Position numbers and translations under genes: made by a program. DNA of 27,896 nt. Source: an uncultured Burkholderiales bacterium (GTDB lineage Bacteria; Pseudomonadota; Gammaproteobacteria; Burkholderiales; Burkholderiaceae_C). The DNA is taken from contig CALBSC010000068.1 of NCBI GenBank assembly GCA_937927685.1, forward strand, positions 1 to 27,896. Reading direction: 5' to 3'. A model generated the notes under the pieces. That model made no database searches. It was given only the letters and a program-made list of their open reading frames with translations, and had not been told where the DNA came from. Position 1 is the stretch's first letter. Each line of letters starts with the position of its first letter. Shown piece by piece: positions 7,761 to 15,729 of the stretch.

Positions 7761-7784
7761 AACGGCCCACCGAAGTGGGCCGTT
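7761..7784. terminator. Shared hairpin terminator between SMP-30 gene and rplY
   Basis: A perfect 10-bp stem (AACGGCCCAC/GTGGGCCGTT) encloses a four-base loop. On the minus strand the loop is TTCG closed by C-G, the extra-stable cUUCGg tetraloop, followed by TTTGTCTT. This is best read as the terminator of rplY, which ends at 7818. It lies between two convergent genes and may act in both directions, although the T-run on the plus strand is weaker. Confidence 0.72.
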
Positions 7785-7817
7785 GTCCGGTGACACATCG
7801 CCCCGCAGGGCGCGGCA

Positions 7818-8417
7818 TCACTTCTTGGCTTCAGCCGCCGGGGTGTCGGCAGCCTCTTCGGCCGTCGTCACCACCGACACCAGCACCGGGTTGGCCTTGC
7901 CGTGGGTCACGGCGGTCACGCCCTTGGGCAGGGTGATGTCGTTCAGGTGCAGCGATGTGCCTTTCTTCAGGCCGCTCAGGTCGACCGCGATGAACTCGGG
8001 CAGATCGGCGGGCAGGCAGGACACGGCCAGTTCGGTCACCACGAGGTTGACCAGACACTGGTCGGCCTTGACAGCCGGGGAGGCTTCCTGGCCGCTGTAG
8101 TGCAACGGCACCTTCATGTGCAGCTTGGTGTTGGCGTCCACGCGCTGGAAGTCCACGTGCAGCACGAGTTGTTTGAACGGGTGGTATTGCACGTCACGCA
8201 GCAGCACCTGGGCGGATTGGCCGTTGAGTTCCATGTCCAGGATGGTGGAGTGGAAGGCTTCCTTCTTGAGGGCATGCCACAGGGCGTTGTGATCGAGTTC
8301 GATCAGGCTGGGCTCAGCCGTGCCACCGTAGACGATGCCGGGCGTGCGGCCCGTGATGCGCAGACGGCGGCTCGCACCCGTTCCCTGCTTGGCGCGCTCA
8401 AAAGCGACAAATTTCAT
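7818..8417 (-). CDS. rplY: 50S ribosomal protein L25/general stress protein Ctc
   Basis: L25 binds 5S rRNA in the large ribosomal subunit. This is the long, two-domain (TL5/Ctc-type) form of 199 residues: an N-terminal L25 domain (about 1-92) and a C-terminal beta-rich domain (about 95-185), followed by an Ala/Glu/Lys tail. E. coli L25 is only the first domain. A good Shine-Dalgarno AGGAG (complement of 8424-8428) lies 6 bases from the ATG at 8417. The gene follows prs as in related bacteria, but a strong intrinsic terminator (8465-8486) separates the two. rplY may therefore depend on read-through or a promoter of its own. The usual next gene, pth, is missing here. Confidence 0.95.
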   Translation of the reverse strand: MKFVAFERAKQGTGASRRLRITGRTPGIVYGGTAEPSLIELDHNALWHALKKEAFHSTILDMELNGQSAQVLLRDVQYHPFKQLVLHVDFQRVDANTKLHMKVPLHYSGQEASPAVKADQCLVNLVVTELAVSCLPADLPEFIAVDLSGLKKGTSLHLNDITLPKGVTAVTHGKANPVLVSVVTTAEEAADTPAAEAKK

Positions 8418-8464
8418 AGCAAACTCCTGTTTGAACCCACCGCGACCAGTGAGGCTCAGGTTTT

Positions 8465-8486
8465 AAAAAAGGGCTGTGAACAGCCC
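8465..8486 (-). terminator. Rho-independent terminator between prs and rplY
   Basis: Read on the minus strand, GGGCTG-TTCA-CAGCCC forms a 6-bp GC-rich stem with a tetraloop, followed directly by six T residues (complement of 8465-8470). It lies 29 bases after the prs stop and 47 bases before the rplY start. It is the clearest intrinsic terminator in the window. Confidence 0.85.
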
Positions 8487-8515
8487 GGCGGGATGCTCCC
8501 CTGACCGACGTCAAC

Positions 8516-9496
8516 TCAGAACAGTTGATCCTGGTCGGAAAACAAACTCATCACCGACTCGCCCTTGGCAATCCGCGAGATCGTTTCAGCGATCAGCGGG
8601 GCCACGGAGAGTTGGCGGATCTTCCGGCACTGCGAGGCAGACTCGCTGAGCGGAATGGTGTTGGTGATCACCACCTCGTCGAGCGCGTCACCCTTGGCGA
8701 TGCGCTCGATGGCCGGACCGGAAAAAATCGGGTGGGTGCAGTAGGCGTACACCTTTTTGGCGCCACGCTCCTTGAGCACCTCGGCGGCTTTGACCAGCGT
8801 GCCCGCGGTGTCGATCATGTCGTCCATGATGACGCAGTTGCGGCCCTCGATGTCACCGATGACGTGCATCACCTCGGACACATTGGCCTTGGGACGGCGC
8901 TTGTCGATGATGGCCAGGTCGCAACCCAGTTGCTTGGCCAGGGCGCGAGCGCGCACCACGCCGCCCACATCGGGCGACACCACAATCAGGTCGTCGTAGT
9001 TTTTCTGGCGCAAGTCGCCCAGCAGCACGGGCGAGGCGTAGATGTTGTCCACCGGGATGTCGAAAAAGCCCTGGATCTGGTCAGCATGCAGGTCCATGGT
9101 GAGCACGCGCGCCACGCCAACGGTTTGCAGCAGGTTGGCCACCACTTTGGCGGAAATCGGGACGCGAGAGGAGCGCGGGCGGCGGTCCTGTCGTGCGTAT
9201 CCGAAGTAGGGAATCACGGCACTGATACGCTCGGCCGAGGCACGCTTGAGCGCATCGACCATGATGAGCAGTTCCATCAGGTTTTCGTTGGTGGGCGCGC
9301 AAGTGGACTGGATGACGAACACGTCACGGGCACGCACGTTCTGGTTGACTTCGACCGTGACCTCGCCATCGGAAAAGCGTCCCACGCTGGCGGCGCCCAG
9401 CTCGGTGCCCAGGTGCTGGACAATTTCCTGTGCCAGCACCGGGTTGGCATTGCCGGTGAACACCATGAAATCGGAGTTGAGGGGCGTGGACGACAT
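8516..9496 (-). CDS. prs: Ribose-phosphate pyrophosphokinase (PRPP synthetase)
   Basis: Prs makes 5-phosphoribosyl-1-diphosphate from ribose-5-phosphate and ATP, feeding purine, pyrimidine, NAD, His and Trp synthesis. The 326-residue protein shows the class I signatures: the flexible loop YFGYARQDRR (about 97-106), DLHADQIQGFF (135-145) and the PRPP-binding loop DDMIDTAGT (225-233). The frame stays open upstream to 9631, through the tRNA-Gln gene, but family length and homology support a start at the ATG at 9496 or the internal ATG ten codons later. Neither has a strong Shine-Dalgarno. The gene follows tRNA-Gln by 92 bases and is probably expressed from a tRNA or ispE-proximal promoter. Confidence 0.95.
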   Translation of the reverse strand: MSSTPLNSDFMVFTGNANPVLAQEIVQHLGTELGAASVGRFSDGEVTVEVNQNVRARDVFVIQSTCAPTNENLMELLIMVDALKRASAERISAVIPYFGYARQDRRPRSSRVPISAKVVANLLQTVGVARVLTMDLHADQIQGFFDIPVDNIYASPVLLGDLRQKNYDDLIVVSPDVGGVVRARALAKQLGCDLAIIDKRRPKANVSEVMHVIGDIEGRNCVIMDDMIDTAGTLVKAAEVLKERGAKKVYAYCTHPIFSGPAIERIAKGDALDEVVITNTIPLSESASQCRKIRQLSVAPLIAETISRIAKGESVMSLFSDQDQLF

Positions 9497-9588
9497 GACG
9501 GCGGCGGATGAAGGTGAACCAATAACCGGCAACACCGAAAGGGCTGGCGATGTCACCGAGGCCGTATCAAGTGTCGTCGCAAAAACGG

Positions 9589-9665
9589 TGGCAGGGGAGG
9601 AAGGACTCGAACCCTCGCATGCCGGAATCAAAATCCGGTGCCTTGACCAACTTGGCGACTCCCCT
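9589..9665 (-). tRNA. tRNA-Gln (anticodon UUG)
   Basis: A complete 77-base tRNA with encoded CCA. The acceptor stem AGGGGAG pairs with CTCCCCT, followed by discriminator G and CCA. The anticodon stem-loop is CCGGA-TTTTGAT-TCCGG with anticodon TTG (reads CAA). The T-arm is GAGGG-TTCGAGT-CCTTC. The first pair is A1-U72, the reverse of E. coli U1-A72 but still the weak pair GlnRS prefers. It sits between ispE (24 bases upstream) and prs, a conserved position in betaproteobacteria. A small inverted repeat GGTGAG/CTCACC (9671-9694) covers the ispE stop just upstream. Confidence 0.96.
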
Positions 9666-9689
9666 ACACGGGTGAGCAGTCTAATCCAC

Positions 9690-10538
9690 TCACCGATAAC
9701 CTGTTCCTGAAGCCCACCCAGCCAGGGGGTGATGTTCCAGGTTGCTGCAAACCCGTCCTTGCCAGCCCGCGGGGAGCGTCCCTAACACCCAGTCTGCCGG
9801 GCAAGGAGCGAACACCGCGCTGCCGGAGCCTGTCATGCGAGGCGAGAGCCCTTGGGACGTCAGCCACTGAAGGGCCTGCGTCACCGCCGGGCAGACACGT
9901 TGCGCGACAGGCTGCAAGACATTTCGGCCAAAACCAAAAGGCGATGCAGCGAAGTCTTCCATTGTAGCAGTTTTGCAATCCCGCTCCAAAGCCGGGTCGC
10001 GAAAGATCAGCGCGGTTTCCAGGCCCTGGTCGGGTTTGACCACGGCAAACTGGCCCGTTGGCACCGAGACAGGCTGGATGAGCTCGCCAATGCCTTCGAC
10101 CCAGGCGTTGTGTCCGCGCAAGAAAAAGGGCACATCCGCGCCCAAGGCCAGTCCCAGTGGCAGCAGACGTTCCAGCGGCCAGTCGAGTTCCCACAGGCGG
10201 TTGAGCGCCAGCAGGGTGGTGGCGGCGTCCGAGGAGCCACCGCCCATGCCGGCCTGCGCGGGCAACTGCTTGTCGATGGCGATGTGTGCGCCCCAGGCGG
10301 TGCCGCTGGCCGTTTGCAAGGCACGAGCGGCACGCAGAATCAGGTCGTCCGCGGGCAGCGGGGTGCTCAGGTCCTCGCGGCTGAGTTGGCCGTTGGGGCG
10401 GCGCTCCATGTGCAAGCGGTCTGCCCAGTCGATGAGCATGAAGACCGATTGCAGCAGATGGTAGCCGTCCGCGCGTCGCCCGGTGATGTGCAAAAACAGG
10501 TTGAGTTTGGCGGGAGCGGGCAGGTCGGTGAGGATCAT
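9690..10538 (-). CDS. ispE: 4-diphosphocytidyl-2-C-methyl-D-erythritol kinase
   Basis: IspE phosphorylates CDP-ME at O2 in the non-mevalonate (MEP) pathway to isoprenoids. The 282-residue protein is a GHMP kinase, with substrate-binding K11 in PAPAKLNLFLH, the glycine-rich ATP loop GMGGGSSDAA (97-106) and the catalytic aspartate D135 in GADVPFF. I start it at the ATG at 10538, which gives the family-typical short lead before PAPAKLN; an in-frame TTG at 10559 would add seven residues. It follows lolB by 39 bases in the same direction. It precedes tRNA-Gln, matching the common lolB-ispE-tRNA-Gln-prs order. Confidence 0.95.
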   Translation of the reverse strand: MILTDLPAPAKLNLFLHITGRRADGYHLLQSVFMLIDWADRLHMERRPNGQLSREDLSTPLPADDLILRAARALQTASGTAWGAHIAIDKQLPAQAGMGGGSSDAATTLLALNRLWELDWPLERLLPLGLALGADVPFFLRGHNAWVEGIGELIQPVSVPTGQFAVVKPDQGLETALIFRDPALERDCKTATMEDFAASPFGFGRNVLQPVAQRVCPAVTQALQWLTSQGLSPRMTGSGSAVFAPCPADWVLGTLPAGWQGRVCSNLEHHPLAGWASGTGYR

Positions 10539-10577
10539 GGCGGGCGCGTGGGCAGGCAAAGGGCGGGATGACGAGGC

Positions 10578-11129
10578 TCAGGGCGTCAGCCGCAACCGCA
10601 ATTCCAGGGTGGGCGCAGGGTGACGTCGTCGCGCCACCAGGGGTTGATCCGCGGTGGGCAGCGAGACCAGGTCCCAGCCGTCGAGGGCGATGGCGCGCCC
10701 CTCCAGCCAGGCAAAGACGGTGGGGACCGGCAACGCTGTGCCCAGGGTTTGCGTCAGCAATGCGTCCAGGGAGCTGAAGCGCAGTTGCTCCTGACCGCGT
10801 GACCAGACCGCCTCGCCCGGGGACCAGCGCAACAGTCCGTGGGTGATGCCCAAGGGACCGTACAGGGTGAGTTGCCCCGCCTGGGCAGTGCCTTGTAGGC
10901 TGATATCGGCCTGGGTAATGGTGGGCGGCTCGCTGTCCACGCGCAAAAAAAGACGTCCCTCACGACGCTGGGCCTCGGCCGGGAGCGCCGCTTCGGGGGC
11001 CACGGGGGGAGTGCTGCAGCCCATGAGGAGCGCCAGGCTGATCCAGGCGGTCAGGACTGCGGCCGCGCTCAGCCCCGCCCCCTGTCGCGAGTTTCTCCGG
11101 GTGCCGGGTGACAGCCAGAGCGGACTCAC
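10578..11129 (-). CDS. lolB: Outer-membrane lipoprotein receptor LolB
   Basis: LolB accepts lipoproteins from LolA and inserts them into the outer membrane. The predicted product of 183 residues has a basic N-terminal stretch, a hydrophobic core and a lipobox ending LLMGC (lipidated C38). A LolB-like domain follows (GRLFLRVDS... LYGPLG... WSRG... LEG), ending in a basic beta-strand (LELRLRLTP). I choose the GTG at 11129, which overlaps the stop of the TPR gene (GTGA, 11126-11129), over longer in-frame extensions that would run far into the TPR gene. There is no strong Shine-Dalgarno, so translational coupling is likely. The signal peptide n-region is long for the family, and a slightly later start cannot be excluded. 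Confidence 0.85.
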   Translation of the reverse strand: MSPLWLSPGTRRNSRQGAGLSAAAVLTAWISLALLMGCSTPPVAPEAALPAEAQRREGRLFLRVDSEPPTITQADISLQGTAQAGQLTLYGPLGITHGLLRWSPGEAVWSRGQEQLRFSSLDALLTQTLGTALPVPTVFAWLEGRAIALDGWDLVSLPTADQPLVARRRHPAPTLELRLRLTP

Positions 11130-12961
11130 AGGGGAACCCGCAACCGTTGCAGCGTGTTGCGCAAGGTGGTGTTGTCCGGCGCGGCGCGAAGCCCTTCGCG
11201 CCACACCTGAAGGGCCTGGTCACGCTGACCCAGGGCCCACATCACCTCGCCGAGGTGGGCGGCAATTTCAGCATCCGCACGCGAGCGATAGGCTTGCTGC
11301 AGGATGCGTAGCGCTTCCTGGTGACGACCCAGCCGGAACTCGACCCAGCCCAGGCTGTCCGTGATGAAGGGGTCGTCCGGAGTCTGGGCCAGGGCCCTGA
11401 CAATCAGTTCGCGGGCTTCTTCGAGCCGGATGCCTCGATCCGCCCAGGAGTACCCCAGTGCGTTGAGGGCCTGGTAGTGGGCGGGGTGGCGCGTGATGAT
11501 GTCGCCCAGCAGGCGCTCCATGTCCTCGAGCCGGTTCATTTTTTCGGCCACCATGGCCTGCTCGTACTGCAGCTCGGGGTCGTTGGGCTCGCGGGTGAGG
11601 GCCTGGGCCAGCCGCTCATACGCGGCCTCCTGCGCCTGGTGGTCACGCAGCAGCTGGACCTCGGCCAGCAATTTGGTTCGGCGTTCGGCGGGGTTGCGCT
11701 CGGGCAGGTCGGTAATCAACTGGCGCGCCTGGGGCAATTTGCCCTGGCGTGCCAGGATACTTGCGCGTTGGATCTGTACCCGCGCCAGGCTGCGTGGATC
11801 ATCGACCCGGGCCAGCCAGGACTCGGCGCCGGCGTCATTACCGCGTCGGCTGGCGATCTGGGCCAGCCCCAGGTACACCTGCGCCAGTTCGCGCTGGAGC
11901 TTGGCGTCCCGCAGGTCCACGCTGGCCAGGTACCGTTTCCAGGCCGCCTCGGCGGCGGGCGCATCGCCCTTTTCGGCCAGCACGCTGCCCAGCAGCAACC
12001 AGGCGGGCGAAAAATCCGGGTGACTGACGCTCAGACGGTTCAATTGCAGGGTGGCATCGTCCAGACGCAGTTGTTCGATCAGCACCCTGGCCAGGCCCAG
12101 GCGCAGGTCGGGCTGCGGGTGCTTGTCCAAGGCGGACGTCACCAGCGCTTCGGCGCCAAGGTGGCGTTGTGACATGAGCTCGAGGCCCAGCCACACCGGG
12201 GCTGGCGACGAAGGGTCCAGCGCCAGGCTGCGCTGCGCAGCCTGGAAACTGCCGTCCAGGTCACCCGCCAGCAAACGCATGTGGCCGATGACCGTCCAGG
12301 TGATGGGGCCGGTGTCGGTGCTGGCCTGGAAGGGCGCCAGGGCCTGTTCGATGATCTGGGCCGCCTGCATCTTGTTGCTGATGCGGGCGTACAGCGCCGG
12401 AATGGAGACCAGGGCACTGGCGCGTTCGTCGGCCGGCGCGAGGCTGATGTCGTTGCGCAGGGGCAGCAGGGTGTCGGACACCCGGTTGAGCGCCAGCAGG
12501 ATTTGCAAGACGTGGCGGTTGGCCTCGCGTGACTGGGGCTGGGCTTGTCGCCAGGCGTTGGCGGCTTCCAGGGCGGCATCGCCCGAACGCGATTGCAAGG
12601 CAATGTCCACCGCTCGCTGGAAAAGCCGCGCATCCCCGGTGCGGCGTGCAGCGTCCAGCAACAAGGAATATCCCACACCAGGTTCGCCCTGCTGCGTGTT
12701 GAGTTCGCCCAGCAGGATCTCGAACATCAGCTCGGCGCTGAGAGACGAATTGTTGATGGGCTCGGGTTCCGCCGTGCCGACAGCAGCCGTGTCGACAGCG
12801 GGCGTGCCCTGCGACCAGGCCGGCGGCGCCAGCATGAACAGGGGCAACAGCGCGGGCAGCCAGGCCCTGATGGCATCGAATCGGGTACGGGCCCGGGTGG
12901 GGACACGCCTCTGGCCACGCCCGAGGCGGGTCACAGATGAGGTGGGCGAGGCGTGGTGCAT
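11126..12961 (-). CDS. Exported tetratricopeptide-repeat protein
   Basis: A 611-residue protein built mainly of TPR helices. The clearest repeats are in the C-terminal third: DPELQYEQAMVAEKMNRLE, then HYQALNALGYSWADRG, then PFITDSLGWVEFRLGRHQEA, then IAAHLGEVMWALGQRDQA. A hydrophobic segment at about residues 32-48 ending APPAWSQ looks like a signal peptide with a long basic n-region, suggesting periplasmic location. TPR proteins of this type sit directly upstream of lolB in Burkholderiales and may help outer-membrane biogenesis, but this is inference from position. The start ATG at 12961 faces mutM across a 41-base gap holding a perfect 8-bp inverted repeat. The stop overlaps lolB by four bases. 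Confidence 0.88.
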   Translation of the reverse strand: MHHASPTSSVTRLGRGQRRVPTRARTRFDAIRAWLPALLPLFMLAPPAWSQGTPAVDTAAVGTAEPEPINNSSLSAELMFEILLGELNTQQGEPGVGYSLLLDAARRTGDARLFQRAVDIALQSRSGDAALEAANAWRQAQPQSREANRHVLQILLALNRVSDTLLPLRNDISLAPADERASALVSIPALYARISNKMQAAQIIEQALAPFQASTDTGPITWTVIGHMRLLAGDLDGSFQAAQRSLALDPSSPAPVWLGLELMSQRHLGAEALVTSALDKHPQPDLRLGLARVLIEQLRLDDATLQLNRLSVSHPDFSPAWLLLGSVLAEKGDAPAAEAAWKRYLASVDLRDAKLQRELAQVYLGLAQIASRRGNDAGAESWLARVDDPRSLARVQIQRASILARQGKLPQARQLITDLPERNPAERRTKLLAEVQLLRDHQAQEAAYERLAQALTREPNDPELQYEQAMVAEKMNRLEDMERLLGDIITRHPAHYQALNALGYSWADRGIRLEEARELIVRALAQTPDDPFITDSLGWVEFRLGRHQEALRILQQAYRSRADAEIAAHLGEVMWALGQRDQALQVWREGLRAAPDNTTLRNTLQRLRVPL

Positions 12962-12962
12962 G

Positions 12963-13002
12963 GTCAGGCATGATAATCCCACGTCATTCGCCCCTGCCTG
13001 AC
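12963..13002. promoter_or_regulatory. Inverted repeat filling the TPR-gene/mutM divergent gap
   Basis: The arms GTCAGGCA (12963-12970) and TGCCTGAC (12995-13002) are a perfect inverted repeat. Their midpoints are 32 bp apart, and each abuts a start codon (one extra G on the left side). A -10-like GATAAT (12972-12977, preceded by T) for mutM lies between the arms. It could be a dimer-binding operator controlling both genes or a leader hairpin. No known regulator consensus is recognised. Confidence 0.4.
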
Positions 13003-13818
13003 ATGCCTGAATTACCCGAGGTTGAAGTCACCCGACTGAGTTTTGCCGCACGCATCGCCGGCGCGCGCATTGTGTCGGTGCGCTTGGGCAAGCCCTTGCG
13101 CTGGCCCCTGGGGATCGATCCCGCGGCCCTGGCGGGCCGACGCGTCCAGGGTGTGCGCCGCCGCGGCAAATACTTGCTGATCGACCTGGACCAGGGCCTG
13201 CTGCTGTTGCATCTGGGGATGTCTGGCGCATTGTCTTTCGGTCGGCCGCGCACGCCGGCGGGAACGCATGATCACCTCGACCTCGACACCGATCAGGGGC
13301 TCTTGCGCCTGCACGATCCCCGCCGTTTCGGTGCAGTGGTCTATGCCGCCGATGAAGCGGACCCGGCGGCGCGCAAGTTGCTGGGCCACCTCGGCGTCGA
13401 ACCGCTTGCAGAGGGGTTTGAGCTGACGGCGTTCCATGAGGGGCTGCGGCAGCGCCGAGCGCCCATCAAGCAGGTCTTGCTGGCAGGAGACCTGGTGGTG
13501 GGGGTGGGCAACATCTACGCCAGCGAGGCGTTGTTTCGAGCAGGCATTCGTCCCACCGTGGCGGCTTGTCGAATCAGTAAACCCCGCGCCGAGCGTTTGC
13601 GAGTGGCCATTCGCGAGGTACTGGCCCGTGCGCTGGCGGTGGGGGGCAGCACCCTGCGCGACTTCAGCAACGCGAAAGGCGAGAGTGGTTACTTCCAACT
13701 GGAAATGCTGGTCTATGACCGCGCCGCACAGCCCTGCCGGCAATGCGGCACGTCCATCCGGCAGATCCGTCAAGGCCAGCGATCGACGTTTTATTGCCCC
13801 GCATGCCAAAAGCCCTGA
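13003..13818 (+). CDS. mutM: Formamidopyrimidine-DNA glycosylase (Fpg)
   Basis: MutM excises 8-oxoguanine and formamidopyrimidines and cleaves the resulting abasic site by beta,delta-elimination. The 271-residue protein begins MPELPEVE, giving the catalytic N-terminal proline (P2) and E3/E6. K56 is in RRRGKYLLIDL, N170 in GVGNIYASEALF, and R260 lies in the zinc finger. The C-terminal zinc finger is C245-x2-C248-x16-C265-x2-C268. The ATG at 13003 is fixed by the need for P2. The 3' end overlaps the mutY start by 16 bases, so the two enzymes of the oxidised-guanine (GO) repair system are made from one transcript. Confidence 0.97.
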   Translation: MPELPEVEVTRLSFAARIAGARIVSVRLGKPLRWPLGIDPAALAGRRVQGVRRRGKYLLIDLDQGLLLLHLGMSGALSFGRPRTPAGTHDHLDLDTDQGLLRLHDPRRFGAVVYAADEADPAARKLLGHLGVEPLAEGFELTAFHEGLRQRRAPIKQVLLAGDLVVGVGNIYASEALFRAGIRPTVAACRISKPRAERLRVAIREVLARALAVGGSTLRDFSNAKGESGYFQLEMLVYDRAAQPCRQCGTSIRQIRQGQRSTFYCPACQKP

Positions 13819-14897
13819 CGCCTCCACCGGACGCGTTTGCCCAACAGCTTGTGCGTTGGCAGCGCCAGCACGGCCGACATGACCTGCCGTGGCAGTGCAC
13901 GCGCGACCCGTACCGGGTCTGGCTCTCCGAGGTGATGCTGCAGCAGACACAGGTCAGCACGGTGATGGGCTACTACGACCGGTTTCTGGATCGCTACCCG
14001 GATGTGGCGGCACTGGCGGCAGCGCCGGTTGACGATGTCATGGCGCTGTGGAGCGGGCTGGGGTATTACAGCCGTGCCCGCCATTTGCATCGGTGTGCGC
14101 AGGCCGTGGTGTCGCAGCATGGTGGCGAGTTTCCCCGCAGTGCCGAGGTGCTGCAGACCTTGCCAGGTATCGGCCGATCGACGGCTGCGGCCATTGCGTC
14201 TCTGTGCCACAACGAGCGCATCGCCATACTGGACGGCAATGTGAAACGCGTGCTCAGCCGGGTGCTGGCCTTCGAGCAGGACCTGGCCCAATCCGCCGCT
14301 GAAAAAACCTTGTGGACCCTGGCGCAGTCGATGCTGCCCGAGCACGGTCGTGACATGCCGGCCTACACGCAAGGCGTCATGGATCTGGGGGCGACGGTGT
14401 GCACCCGCTCGCAGCCCCGGTGTCCGGCGTGCCCGGTAAGTTCCCTGTGTCAGGCCCATCAGCGCGACGAAACCCACCGGTTTCCGGTCAAGACGCGCAC
14501 CCTGCGCCGGTCATCGCAGTCATGGTGGTGGTTGCTGGCGGTCAATCCGCCCGGTGAGGTGTTGCTGGTCAAGCGCCCGCAACAAGGCATCTGGGCCGGC
14601 TTGCACTGTCTGCCCATGTGGGAGGACGAAGAGGCACTGCTCTCATGCTTGCCCGCCACCGCCCGCCGGCATCTTCAACACCTGCCCGCGCAACTGCACG
14701 TCCTGACGCATCGTGATTTGCACCTGCACACGGTGGTGGTGCCACTGGGCCAACGTCAGGCGGATGCGGTGGCCCGTGCCGTCGAGGGCAACTGGGTTGG
14801 ACCCCAGGCCTGGCACGGACTGGGCTTGCCCGCGCCGGTGAGCCACTTGCTCAGGCAAACGTCTTGGCGTCCAACTCGCGGTGGCGGCGCAGCGTGA
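13803..14897 (+). CDS. mutY: Adenine DNA glycosylase MutY
   Basis: MutY removes adenine mispaired with 8-oxoguanine, working after MutM has missed the lesion. The 364-residue protein has the helix-hairpin-helix region LQTLPGIGRSTAAAI (118-132). Its catalytic residues are E43 (SEVMLQQTQ) and D194 (GVMDLGATVC). The [4Fe-4S] loop is C200-x6-C207-x2-C210-x5-C216. A NUDIX-like C-terminal domain (about 235-350) recognises 8-oxoguanine. The ATG at 13803 lies inside the end of mutM. The last 47 bases (14851-14897) overlap the 3' end of rapZ on the other strand, so the mRNAs of the two genes are partly complementary. Confidence 0.96.
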   Translation: MPKALTPPPDAFAQQLVRWQRQHGRHDLPWQCTRDPYRVWLSEVMLQQTQVSTVMGYYDRFLDRYPDVAALAAAPVDDVMALWSGLGYYSRARHLHRCAQAVVSQHGGEFPRSAEVLQTLPGIGRSTAAAIASLCHNERIAILDGNVKRVLSRVLAFEQDLAQSAAEKTLWTLAQSMLPEHGRDMPAYTQGVMDLGATVCTRSQPRCPACPVSSLCQAHQRDETHRFPVKTRTLRRSSQSWWWLLAVNPPGEVLLVKRPQQGIWAGLHCLPMWEDEEALLSCLPATARRHLQHLPAQLHVLTHRDLHLHTVVVPLGQRQADAVARAVEGNWVGPQAWHGLGLPAPVSHLLRQTSWRPTRGGGAA

Positions 14898-15729
14898 CCC
14901 ACGCGGCTGCGTAGCGCTGTGCGAGTTGCTCAACCAGGAACACCGACCGGTGCTGACCCCCGGTGCAGCCAATGGCCACGGTGACGTAACTGCGGTGGTC
15001 CCGCACCAGCGCGGGCAGCCAGTGGTCGAGAAACCCTTCGATGTGCTGCTGCATCTGCAGAACCTCGGGATGCGTACTGAGCCATTCGGCCACGGGCGCA
15101 TCGCGTCCGCTCAGCGCTCGCAGGTCAGGCTCGTAATGCGGGTTGGGCAGCATGCGAACGTCAAAAACGAAATCGGCGTGAACCGGAATGCCGCGCTTGA
15201 AGGCAAACGATTCAAACATCAGGGTGAGCTGAGCCGCCGGGGCCGCGGTCATTGACTTCACATAGGCCTGCAGTTGCCCTGAGCGCAGCAGGCTGGTGTC
15301 GATGACATGGGCCTGATCGCGCAAGGCGAAGAGCAATTCCCGCTCGCGCTCGATGGCGCTCATGAGATCGCGCTGGATGTCGGTGGCCGGGTCTTCGCGG
15401 GTGGACAGCGGGTGGCGACGCCGGGTTTCCGAGTAACGGTGCACCAGGGTGTCGGTGGTGGCGTCCAGAAACAGCAAGCGCACGTCCACATTCAGCGCCC
15501 GCAGGTGGGTCAGTTGGGCCGGCACCATGGGCAAGGTGGCGGCACTGCGCACGTCCATGGCAATGGCCACGCGTTGCGCGCGGTGGTGCTGGTCCAGTTG
15601 CATGAAGGGCAGCAACAACTCGGGTGGCAGGTTGTCCACGCAGTAAAACCCGTTGTCCTCGAGCGCATGCAAGGCCACTGACTTGCCGGAACCGGACATG
15701 CCGGTGAGGAGGATCAACTCCCGTTTCAT
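14851..15729 (-). CDS. rapZ: RNase adapter protein RapZ
   Basis: RapZ is a nucleotide-binding protein. In E. coli it senses glucosamine-6-phosphate and guides RNase E to the small RNA GlmZ; in betaproteobacteria the target is less clear. The 292-residue protein has a Walker A GMSGSGKS (10-17), the FYCVDNLPPELL motif, a Walker B-like RLLFLDA region and the C-terminal CTGGQHRS signature. Its ATG overlaps the recN stop (ATGA, 15726-15729), and it ends the nadK-recN-rapZ unit. In E. coli rapZ sits with rpoN and ptsN, so placement after recN here is a different operon context. Confidence 0.95.
   Translation of the reverse strand: MKRELILLTGMSGSGKSVALHALEDNGFYCVDNLPPELLLPFMQLDQHHRAQRVAIAMDVRSAATLPMVPAQLTHLRALNVDVRLLFLDATTDTLVHRYSETRRRHPLSTREDPATDIQRDLMSAIERERELLFALRDQAHVIDTSLLRSGQLQAYVKSMTAAPAAQLTLMFESFAFKRGIPVHADFVFDVRMLPNPHYEPDLRALSGRDAPVAEWLSTHPEVLQMQQHIEGFLDHWLPALVRDHRSYVTVAIGCTGGQHRSVFLVEQLAQRYAAAWVTLRRHRELDAKTFA

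Noticed and set aside
8525..9511. A 328-codon open frame antisense to prs
   Set aside because: Mirror of the conserved prs coding sequence with no recognisable domain or ribosome-binding site.
9497..9631. Upstream extension of prs through the tRNA-Gln gene
   Set aside because: It would translate tRNA sequence; the family start matches the ATG at 9496.
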